Source of the DNA: JAWPMV01 sp039819665 | GTDB taxonomy: Bacteria > Bacteroidota > Bacteroidia > J057 | Assembly: GCA_039819665.1 (NCBI GenBank) | Contig: JBCBRM010000047.1 | Span: 1-64,000, forward strand | Direction: 5' to 3' | Length of the DNA: 64,000 nt | In this document: in pieces, positions 36,245 to 43,766 of the stretch | Position numbering within the stretch: the stretch's first letter is position 1 | How the letters are laid out: each line of letters opens with the position of its first letter | Notes under the pieces: model-generated | Databases searched by the model: none | Told to the model about the DNA's origin: nothing | The model's input: only the letters and a program-made list of their open reading frames with translations | Made by a program: the position numbers and the translations under genes

Positions 36245-37237
36245 TTATTTCATAATGAGCCGGTAGGCTTCCTTCAGAAGATTCTCTTTTTCAGCTAGTC
36301 CCAAAGTAAGCGGCAATTGAGCCAAACCTATCAGACGACGCATGATTTCCACCCCAGCCAGAGCTTCAAGAACCCCTGTATCCAAGTTTGAAGTAAACGC
36401 ATAATCTACAAGAATTTGATCAATATTAGCTTGTTCTTGCTCAGCCATATGGAAATGGGCAATCCAGACCGAAAGATCAAATTCCGGGATTCCGAAAAAG
36501 CCAAATTCCGGATCTATAACTTTAACCCCCCGTATTGTTTGTAACCAGGAGCCTGGATAAAAGTCTCCATGCAATAAAGTGGGTCCATCTTCCAGGTAAT
36601 ACTTGCTCAGCTCCCCTACTTTCGATTTAAAGGCATCATCGGTTTTATAGCTCATAGCCAGTTCCTGCAAGCCCGGGGTTACATCATCAAGGTTGAAACC
36701 ATTTTCCTCCAGGAAAGGATAATTAAAGATATGCTCAGCATTCAAAGCTCGCATATCCCGGTTGGATATATTGGGCGTGATTTTATCACTATTAAACTCT
36801 CCGTGGAGGATACTTAAAAATTCAGCCAATTCTTTGATTTCCTCTGGTTTGATTTGTTTCCCTTTCTGATAGAGAAAACTAAAATCATCAGAACTACCGA
36901 GGTCTTCTAGCTGTATCAGGAAATTCTCGGGATCTTTTGCTACCAATTCTGGCGTATAATCATACAGTCGGACGTCTTGTTGAATGGTTTCATAGAATTT
37001 AGCCTCGATAAGTGCTCTTTCAATGGGGGCAGGTATCTGGGGATATTTTTCTACGTATGGACGGGACTGCTTTAGAATAAAACTACGGAAATTACTTCTT
37101 ACCCTCAGGGTGTAATTCATATTTCCTTCTCCCGCTTTTTTTGCAGAGATGAGTTGCTCATCAGGAGCGATCCATTTATGGCTCCTAAGGTGGGCTTCCA
37201 TCTGTGTAAGTTCATCAGCATTGAGGGTAAATTTCAT
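36245..37237 (-). CDS. Phosphotransferase of the aminoglycoside/methylthioribose-kinase fold
   Basis: A 330-residue kinase-like protein; ATG 37237 is chosen over a TTG 23 codons upstream. ILKQSRPYVEKYPQIPAPIE (Lys56) strongly resembles 5-methylthioribose kinase, as do LHGDFYPGSW (His222, Asp224, catalytic) and VIDPEFGFFG (Asp241, Glu243, metal). It therefore probably phosphorylates a small sugar or nucleoside-derived ribose. The upstream gene in the same direction encodes an exported nucleoside hydrolase, so a pairing of base removal and sugar phosphorylation is attractive, though the hydrolase is exported and this kinase cytoplasmic, so an importer would be needed. Confidence 0.8.
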   Translation of the reverse strand: MKFTLNADELTQMEAHLRSHKWIAPDEQLISAKKAGEGNMNYTLRVRSNFRSFILKQSRPYVEKYPQIPAPIERALIEAKFYETIQQDVRLYDYTPELVAKDPENFLIQLEDLGSSDDFSFLYQKGKQIKPEEIKELAEFLSILHGEFNSDKITPNISNRDMRALNAEHIFNYPFLEENGFNLDDVTPGLQELAMSYKTDDAFKSKVGELSKYYLEDGPTLLHGDFYPGSWLQTIRGVKVIDPEFGFFGIPEFDLSVWIAHFHMAEQEQANIDQILVDYAFTSNLDTGVLEALAGVEIMRRLIGLAQLPLTLGLAEKENLLKEAYRLIMK

Positions 37238-37339
37238 GGGGCAATCCGATTTTCTATTAATCAGCGGTAAAGATATTCCATAATCTGTAAAATGGAAATA
37301 TTCCAACTCTACATTTACTGATTTTGTCTCCTGAAGGAC

Positions 37340-38374
37340 TTATTCGAAAAGCCTTATAAAATCTTCTGTAAAACTGTCTGGAGGCCTATGATAGTAAAAT
37401 ACTTTTCTAGGGCTTTTGAAGGTATTAGATACAAGTAAATAAGGTTTGTAGGTCTTCCGCGCTAAACTATCAGGTGGAAAATTATCTGCTTCCGCCAATT
37501 GAATTTCTACCGGCAATTCCTCATACTGAAAGCCCTCATCCGAAATAAGGTAAGCGCTGGCTAGCAAATCAAAGGGATTGTATTTATCCGCCCCCCAATT
37601 GCTCCATTGGTTCAGCCAATTTCGGGAACGATCAGCCAGATATTCCCCAGCTTCTCCACTTGCTTCCAGTCGATCCAATTCTTCTTTACCAAACCAAATT
37701 TTATGTGAGATTTCAAAGGGATGTAATACAACTTTTATGTCATGCTGTAGCAGGACACGAAAAGCATTGGGATCCAGGTCAAAATTCAAGTCCGGAAAGG
37801 GAGGATCATGATACTCGCTGGCCTTGAAATGATGATTAATACTTCTCCTTCCGGCAACCAAAACCACGGATTTGATTTGCCTCGCTAAATCAGGATATAG
37901 GAGCAGTAGTAATCCCACATTGCTTGCCGGACCTATAGCCATTATATGAAACTTGTCTTTTCGCAAAGCCGTTGCCAAAGCCTCTACAGCCTCATTACTT
38001 TCGACTGCAGTTAGATCTATCGCCTCAGCAGCTCCTTTATAGACTTCCAATTCTTCGCTGCCAAAGTCGTCTCTTATTTCATTTCCTAATCGAAAGGCAT
38101 TATCAATATCTGTATTTCCAAATACGGTACTAATCCCCAGTACCTCAACTTTATCTGAGAGTAAAAGCTGCATCAAAGCAAAGCCATCATCTACATCTCC
38201 ATATAAACCATTGGGATTTTGTACCCCTATGGCTAAATCGGCATCCACCCAAACTTTCTTTTTACCTGATTCGATGGTAGAAGCCTCCTCCTGGCTTTCT
38301 TTCACTTGCTCACTACAACCAAGAAAACAAATCAATAAAAGCCCCAAAAAGACAGCTCCTTTATTTCTTAGCAT
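37340..38374 (-). CDS. Nucleoside hydrolase, lipoprotein
   Basis: A 344-residue inosine-uridine-preferring nucleoside hydrolase with lipobox CFLGC (lipidated Cys20). The N-terminal Ca2+ motif is WVDADLAIG, then DVDDGFAL with Asp60, Asp62 and Asp63; a 13-residue segment separates DxD from the D-x-DD part, as in one subgroup of this family. FDLDPNAFRVLL is the central motif. It would release ribose and base from nucleosides in the periplasm or outside. It begins one base after the M20 peptidase stop, so it is in that operon. Confidence 0.85.
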   Translation of the reverse strand: MLRNKGAVFLGLLLICFLGCSEQVKESQEEASTIESGKKKVWVDADLAIGVQNPNGLYGDVDDGFALMQLLLSDKVEVLGISTVFGNTDIDNAFRLGNEIRDDFGSEELEVYKGAAEAIDLTAVESNEAVEALATALRKDKFHIMAIGPASNVGLLLLLYPDLARQIKSVVLVAGRRSINHHFKASEYHDPPFPDLNFDLDPNAFRVLLQHDIKVVLHPFEISHKIWFGKEELDRLEASGEAGEYLADRSRNWLNQWSNWGADKYNPFDLLASAYLISDEGFQYEELPVEIQLAEADNFPPDSLARKTYKPYLLVSNTFKSPRKVFYYHRPPDSFTEDFIRLFE

Positions 38375-38375
38375 G

Positions 38376-39905
38376 TTATTTTATTTCTTCCGTCAAAACT
38401 GATAAATAAGTTTTGATCCCATCTACAAAATTACCCAACCGTAAATTTTCATCCGGGCTGTGCTGGTTATTATCCTTATTTACCGTAGGAACTGTAATCG
38501 CGGGCACCCCAAGATTTACCACAAAGGGAGAAATAGGAATGGAACCGCCAGAAGTGGGTTTCCTAACGATCTGCTTGCCATGGGCCCTATCAAGCGCATT
38601 TCCTAACCATTTGGCGTAAGGAGAGGATACCGGGGTACGAAAAGCAGCATAGGAATGCTCATAGGTAAAAGAAGCAATCCTTCCATGCGCTGCTCTCTCT
38701 TCATCTGTGGGCTCTCGATCTTCTTCAATGATATAATAGCCTTTTTCCTCCACATGCTTTTTTACCAACCCCACCAGATAATCCGGATCAGACTGAGGCA
38801 CCAAACGAATGTCAATTTCTGCTATCGCTATGCTGGGGACTATGGTACGCCTTTGTTCCAACACCCAACCGGAAGATAAGCCCCGGATATTCAGAGAAGG
38901 ATATAAGACTGATTCCTGCAAACTGCTCCCTACTTTATCTGTTTCTGAAATTCCTATAGTTCTCTGTAAAGCAGGTTCATCGTCTGGAACAGCTTCATAA
39001 GCTTCGCGCATTGCCTTAGAAATTGTCACGCCCTCATAATAACCAGGTATAATGACCCTGCCATTATCATCTTTCATTGATGCAAGGAGCTGGGAGATTC
39101 GTAAAGCAGGATTGGGGGCATAGTTTCCAAAGTGGCCGCTATGCTGAGCCTTTTTGGGTCCAAATACTTTCAAGGTAATGGTACTGATCCCTCTTGCCCC
39201 AAAAGTCAGGGTTGGCAATTTACTGGCATGCATAGGGCCATCATAAATGGTCAGTACATCTGCGGCTAACTTATCCTTATATCTTGAAACCGCTCCAGGC
39301 AGATGAGGAGAACCCAATTCCTCCTCAAAATCCATGATCACTTTCAGATCATAGGGCTGCTTATAGCCTTCTCTTTCTGCAATATCCAGAGCAGCCAAAA
39401 ACATCACCACAGGACCTTTCGCATCTGCAGCAGCACGAGCAAACACTCTCCAATCAGGATTAAGTTTCCCTTTTATTTTGGACCAGTCAATGATTTCCCA
39501 TTTCCCATCTTTCATTTCCTTTAAAACCGGCTTCCAGGGATCAGGCTGAGCCCATGCTACAGGATCCACAGGTTGCCCATCAATTTGCAAATAGATTAGC
39601 ACCGTTTTTTCGGACTTGATCCCTTTTCTTTCAGCCAATAAAAGTGGGGGGCCGCCTGTTTCCAATCTTTCCGTATTAAATCCTCGTTCGCCAAAAGCTT
39701 TTTCCATCCATTGTACATTCATTTCTATATGCTCCTCAAAGTGAGCATCATTGGGAACGCTCAGGCATTCTTTCAGAAGTTCATAGGCTTGAGGCAATTG
39801 TTTCTGAACTGCGGCATCCAGCTTAGCAGTGCTTTGGCTAAAGGTGGATAAACTCGGGAGAATAAGCAGCAATATGAGGCTGCATTTTGCTAGAAGTAGT
39901 TTCAT
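38376..39905 (-). CDS. Exported M20 family metallopeptidase
   Basis: A 509-residue M20 peptidase or dipeptidase with a signal peptide (ends TFSQ, residue 24). Conserved: Asp161 (AADAKG, bridging metal ligand), EEE at 194-196 (catalytic and metal Glu), DGP near 220, and His in NNQHSPDENL near the end. Unusual: the first metal His of the HxD motif is replaced, YLQIDGQPVD giving Gln107 with Asp109 kept. The enzyme may therefore be altered or inactive, or a subfamily may use Gln. The N-terminal export signal and the lipoprotein hydrolase next door suggest periplasmic scavenging. Confidence 0.85.
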   Translation of the reverse strand: MKLLLAKCSLILLLILPSLSTFSQSTAKLDAAVQKQLPQAYELLKECLSVPNDAHFEEHIEMNVQWMEKAFGERGFNTERLETGGPPLLLAERKGIKSEKTVLIYLQIDGQPVDPVAWAQPDPWKPVLKEMKDGKWEIIDWSKIKGKLNPDWRVFARAAADAKGPVVMFLAALDIAEREGYKQPYDLKVIMDFEEELGSPHLPGAVSRYKDKLAADVLTIYDGPMHASKLPTLTFGARGISTITLKVFGPKKAQHSGHFGNYAPNPALRISQLLASMKDDNGRVIIPGYYEGVTISKAMREAYEAVPDDEPALQRTIGISETDKVGSSLQESVLYPSLNIRGLSSGWVLEQRRTIVPSIAIAEIDIRLVPQSDPDYLVGLVKKHVEEKGYYIIEEDREPTDEERAAHGRIASFTYEHSYAAFRTPVSSPYAKWLGNALDRAHGKQIVRKPTSGGSIPISPFVVNLGVPAITVPTVNKDNNQHSPDENLRLGNFVDGIKTYLSVLTEEIK

Positions 39906-39994
39906 AGATAATCTTTTACTAGCTCCAAGTTACAATTTTGCCTCAATAGAAAAGGGAAATTCCTGCTGAAATTGCAGATCAGACACAGACCTAT

Positions 39995-40040
39995 CTGCCA
40001 TTTCGACATCAAACCCATGCATATCATGTCATTATGGCCG
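39995..40040. promoter_or_regulatory. Imperfect dyad upstream of clpB, candidate heat-shock control site
   Basis: CTGCCATTTCGACA at 39995-40008 and TGTCATTATGGCCG at 40027-40040 are arms of an imperfect palindrome (both contain GCCAT-n3-GACA in the appropriate sense) separated by 18 bases, 60 bases before the clpB start. It could bind a regulator of chaperone expression. No standard CIRCE element is present. Confidence 0.35.
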
Positions 40041-40100
40041 CTTTTCTTCAATGGTCAGGAATTTGATTCTTAACAGGAACAAAGCAGGAAGAATTAAAAA

Positions 40101-42713
40101 ATGAATTTCAACAACTATACATTGAAGGCACAGGAAGCCATCCAAAAAGCAAGTGAACTTGCTAAGTCTTCCCGGCAGCAGAGCATAGAGAGTGGGCATT
40201 TACTTAAAGCCCTATTGGAAACCGAGGATAGTATCATTCCTTTTATGCTAAAAAAGCTGGGAGTGAATGTTGACTTTCTCCAGACGAAACTGGATGATGT
40301 GCTGTCCGGCTATCCTAAAGTAGAGGGAGCTACGGGCGGACAATACCTTTCTAATGAAAGTCATGCCATCCTGGAAACCGCAAACAAAGCAGCTGGCAAA
40401 CTCAATGATGAGTTTATCAGCCTCGAACATCTATTGTTGGGATTAATCAATTCTAAAAACGGAGCGGGCAAGCTTTTGAAGGAGCAAGGAGTAACGGAGA
40501 AGGCGTTTAAGCAGGTAATGGAAGAAGTGCGGGGAGGCAGTAGAGTTACCGATCAAAATCCAGAAGCAAAGTATAATGCGCTGAAAAAGTATGCAAGAAA
40601 CCTGAACGAGATGGCCCGTAAGGGAAAACTCGATCCTGTAATTGGTAGGGAAGATGAAATCAGGCGGGTGATGCAGATACTTTCAAGGCGTACTAAAAAC
40701 AACCCCATCCTGGTGGGAGAACCCGGGGTTGGTAAGACAGCTATTGCCGAAGGATTGGGACATAGGATTGTACAAGGAGATGTGCCCGAAAATCTCAAGT
40801 CTAAGACTATCTATTCTCTAGATATGGGAGCCTTGATTGCGGGAGCAAAATTCAGGGGAGAATTTGAGGAGCGATTGAAAGCCGTGGTAAAGGAAGTGGT
40901 AAGCGCAGAAGGAAGCATCATTCTTTTCATAGATGAGATTCATACACTGGTAGGGGCCGGAAAAACAGATGGTGCCATGGATGCGGCGAATATATTGAAA
41001 CCCGCCCTGGCAAGAGGAGAATTGAGAGCCGTAGGTGCCACTACTTTGGATGAGTACCAGAAGTACATCGAGAAGGATAAGGCATTGGAAAGACGCTTTC
41101 AAGCAGTACGGGTAGCTGAGCCGGGTGTGGAGGATACGGTTTCGATTTTGAGAGGATTAAAGGAAAGGTATGAGGTGCATCATGGCGTAAGGATCACAGA
41201 TGCGGCTATCGTTGCAGCAGCAGAGCTTTCTAATAGATACATCTCTGACCGCTTTCTTCCAGATAAAGCGATTGACCTCATTGATGAATCAGCAGCCAAG
41301 TTGAAGCTGGAGATTGATAGTATGCCTGAGGCACTCGATGAGATAGAAAGAAAAGTGAGGCATTTGGAAATTGAGCGTGAGGCATTGAAGCGCGAAAATG
41401 AGAAAAAGAAGATTTCTGAGATAGAATCGCAATTGGCCAATCTCAATGAAGAGAGAAAAAGATTGCGTTCTCACTGGGAAACAGAAAAAGCAATTATTCA
41501 AAAGATCCGAGATGCGAAGGAAAGAGTAGAGAGTTACAAAGTAGAAGCAGAGGAAGCTGAGCGCCAGGCAGATTTTGGGAAGGTAGCGGAGATTCGATAT
41601 GGTGCGATGGTGAAAGAGGAGGAGCATATCGAGGCGCTCAAAGAGGAGTTAGCGGGCTATCAAAGTGATCTCCGCATGTTGAAGGAGGAGGTAGAGGCAG
41701 AGGATATCGCGGAGATCATTTCCCGCTGGACAGGGATTCCAGTGAGTAAGATGGTCGAAAGTGAAAGGCAAAAGCTCCTGAAACTGGAAGATGAGCTTCA
41801 CAAAAGAGTAGTTGGTCAGGAAGAGGCAATAGAAGCGGTCTCAGATGCGATCAGAAGAAGTCGAGCAGGATTGCAGGACCCCAATCGTCCCATTGGAAGT
41901 TTTATCTTCCTGGGGAGTACGGGAGTTGGAAAAACGGAGTTGGCCAAGGCCCTTGCAGAGTATCTTTTTGACGATGAGAAGTCCATGGTCCGAATAGACA
42001 TGTCGGAGTATCAGGAGAAGCATAGTGTAAGTAGATTGGTAGGAGCACCTCCAGGATATGTAGGATATGATGAAGGGGGGCAATTGACAGAGGCAGTAAG
42101 GAGAAAGCCCTATTCGGTAGTACTCCTTGATGAGATTGAAAAAGCCCACCCGGATGTATTTAACATCCTCCTGCAGGTACTGGATGATGGGAGATTGACG
42201 GATAATAAAGGCCGAGTGGTCAATTTCACCAATACCATTATCATCATGACCTCCAATATGGGTTCACACTTTATCCAGCAAAAATTCGGGGAACTGAACG
42301 ACAGCAATAAAGCGGCACTCATGGTCATGATCAAAGAGGAGGTGATCGACTTACTCAAGAGCCATCTCAGACCAGAATTTTTGAATCGGATAGATGAAAC
42401 CATCGTGTTTGCTCCATTGAGCGAGGGAGATATGCGATCCATTGTCCAGATTCAGGCAGCGAAATTGATCCAAACTCTGCAGAATCTGGATATAGAACTG
42501 GAATTCTCAGAGGAGGCGCTGGATCTGATAGGAAGCCTGGGATACGATCCGCAGTTTGGTGCAAGGCCCGTAAAAAGAATCTTGCAAAAAGAAGTGGTCA
42601 ATGAATTGTCAAAATCAATTCTTGCGGGGGAGATAAATAAAAGTTCTCAAATCCGTGTGGATGTCAAGAATGGGATGATTCGATTTGAGAATATTTCTCA
42701 GCCCGTCAATTAG
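40101..42713 (+). CDS. clpB: ATP-dependent chaperone ClpB
   Basis: An 870-residue AAA+ disaggregase. The N-domain opens MNFNNYTLKAQEAIQKASEL. Walker A motifs are GEPGVGKT (about 205-212) and GSTGVGKT (about 603-610), with Walker B LFIDEIHT and LLDEIEKA. The long coiled-coil middle domain lies between about 400 and 520, and there is no ClpP-binding loop. ClpB works with DnaK to dissolve aggregates after stress. ATG start with a purine-rich leader. A candidate control dyad lies upstream and an excellent terminator downstream. Confidence 0.97.
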   Translation: MNFNNYTLKAQEAIQKASELAKSSRQQSIESGHLLKALLETEDSIIPFMLKKLGVNVDFLQTKLDDVLSGYPKVEGATGGQYLSNESHAILETANKAAGKLNDEFISLEHLLLGLINSKNGAGKLLKEQGVTEKAFKQVMEEVRGGSRVTDQNPEAKYNALKKYARNLNEMARKGKLDPVIGREDEIRRVMQILSRRTKNNPILVGEPGVGKTAIAEGLGHRIVQGDVPENLKSKTIYSLDMGALIAGAKFRGEFEERLKAVVKEVVSAEGSIILFIDEIHTLVGAGKTDGAMDAANILKPALARGELRAVGATTLDEYQKYIEKDKALERRFQAVRVAEPGVEDTVSILRGLKERYEVHHGVRITDAAIVAAAELSNRYISDRFLPDKAIDLIDESAAKLKLEIDSMPEALDEIERKVRHLEIEREALKRENEKKKISEIESQLANLNEERKRLRSHWETEKAIIQKIRDAKERVESYKVEAEEAERQADFGKVAEIRYGAMVKEEEHIEALKEELAGYQSDLRMLKEEVEAEDIAEIISRWTGIPVSKMVESERQKLLKLEDELHKRVVGQEEAIEAVSDAIRRSRAGLQDPNRPIGSFIFLGSTGVGKTELAKALAEYLFDDEKSMVRIDMSEYQEKHSVSRLVGAPPGYVGYDEGGQLTEAVRRKPYSVVLLDEIEKAHPDVFNILLQVLDDGRLTDNKGRVVNFTNTIIIMTSNMGSHFIQQKFGELNDSNKAALMVMIKEEVIDLLKSHLRPEFLNRIDETIVFAPLSEGDMRSIVQIQAAKLIQTLQNLDIELEFSEEALDLIGSLGYDPQFGARPVKRILQKEVVNELSKSILAGEINKSSQIRVDVKNGMIRFENISQPVN

Positions 42714-42745
42714 TATATAGCTCTTGCTTTAAGAGAATCTTTTTC

Positions 42746-42777
42746 AGGCGTAGGGAGAAATTCCTGCGCCTTTTTTT
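42746..42777 (+). terminator. clpB terminator
   Basis: Stem AGGCG-T-AGG with CCT-G-CGCCT (one T-G wobble), loop gagaaatt, followed by seven T at 42771-42777. Located 33 bases after the clpB stop. Confidence 0.8.
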
Positions 42778-42952
42778 CAACCATTTTTTCCCATTTCCCG
42801 TAGGATAAGTTACACACCTGCTATTAGCTAATTTTATCATTCGGTCACAAGTAAGAAAATGGGCATTTTTCACCAGGAAGTGCATCTCATTTGCTTACTC
42901 ATTTTCGTTTGAAACTGGTATATTTAGTTAACAAAAATCAATCTTCCTTACC

Positions 42953-43444
42953 ATGACCTATCCTAAAAAATTCTTCTGGATTTACCTCACTACCATTTCC
43001 TTCTTCCTCATCGGTTTGCAGCATTTGCAAAAGATGAATGTATCAAGGACAACCTCTTGCAAAAAAGTAAAAAGATCTTGTAGCCAGTTTCAGATCAAAG
43101 AGCATAAAAGGCACATTATCACCGAGTTTTCTACTCAAAAAAGAGTCGTTGCTCCCCTTCCGATCAGTTCTACTATGATCAAGCATAATGACTTCCACTA
43201 TAGCATCTTTAGCGACAAGGAGGGATTAAATAGTGGCCTCGCTCGATACAAAAAAGTAGTTAAAACAAAGGTCAAGGTAGGAAAACACGGAGATATTAAA
43301 GCCATCAGTATTATTGGATACAGAGGGCATTGCAACAAAAAGAGATCTCGTGAATTTCATCAAATATCTAATCAAAAATTCATTCCCGGGAAGATCAATG
43401 GTCAGGCAACAGACCTTTGGGTGAATGTAGATTTCAGATATTAG
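42953..43444 (+). CDS. Small membrane-anchored protein with TonB C-terminal-like domain
   Basis: A 163-residue protein with an N-terminal membrane helix (residues 7-24). Residues 30-95 are a basic linker. Residues 100-163 fit the TonB C-terminal fold: a strand pair (VKVGKHGDIKAISIIGYRG), a HCNKKRSREFHQIS helix, and KFIPGKINGQATDLWVNVDF, matching the usual W-x-PG-x-x-NG-x-x-V ending with Phe for Trp. TonB proteins normally have a Pro-rich linker; this one is short and Lys/Arg-rich. It might energise an outer-membrane receptor or sit in another envelope machine. No exbB/exbD nearby. Confidence 0.6.
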   Translation: MTYPKKFFWIYLTTISFFLIGLQHLQKMNVSRTTSCKKVKRSCSQFQIKEHKRHIITEFSTQKRVVAPLPISSTMIKHNDFHYSIFSDKEGLNSGLARYKKVVKTKVKVGKHGDIKAISIIGYRGHCNKKRSREFHQISNQKFIPGKINGQATDLWVNVDFRY

Positions 43445-43479
43445 TTCACGCTTAAGAATTTTTGTTTTCATTTGGTTCT

Positions 43480-43515
43480 CCCTGGGTGGCTAAGGCCGCT
43501 CAGGGTATTTTATTT
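43480..43515 (+). terminator. Terminator after the TonB-C-like gene
   Basis: An 11-base stem (CCCTGGGTGGC at 43480-43490 with GCCGCTCAGGG at 43495-43505, two G-T wobbles), loop TAAG, then a T-rich TATTTTATTT. It is 35 bases after the stop. Confidence 0.7.
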
Positions 43516-43550
43516 GTAAGGAAAAGTAGGAAAAAGAAGTTTTCTTGTGT

Positions 43551-43667
43551 TCAGGTGTTCCGGAGAGTAAGCAGAAGGGATGGGCGTATGAGAGTGTTGT
43601 AGTGTTATTAGTGTTGTGGTTTCAGAGAGCCAACTCCAACACACCCATACATTAAGCTCGAACACCT
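43551..43667. repeat. Imperfect palindromic intergenic element
   Basis: AGGTGTTC at 43553-43560 pairs with GAACACCT at 43660-43667; inside, GTATGAGAGTGTTG near 43587 is roughly complementary to CCAACACACCCATAC near 43637. It shares GTGTTC-n-GGTG and CGTATG with the hairpin at 10656-10727. The remainder of the 322-base gap 43445-43766 holds the terminator above and the leader of the next gene, with no other gene seen. Confidence 0.5.
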
Positions 43668-43766
43668 ATTAGACCACCTATTAAATAGGGTGAATCCAAA
43701 ACTATTTGTACTTTTATCAGATGATCTAATTCCAATCTGGGGACAATTTGATAAGCCTGCTTTAAC

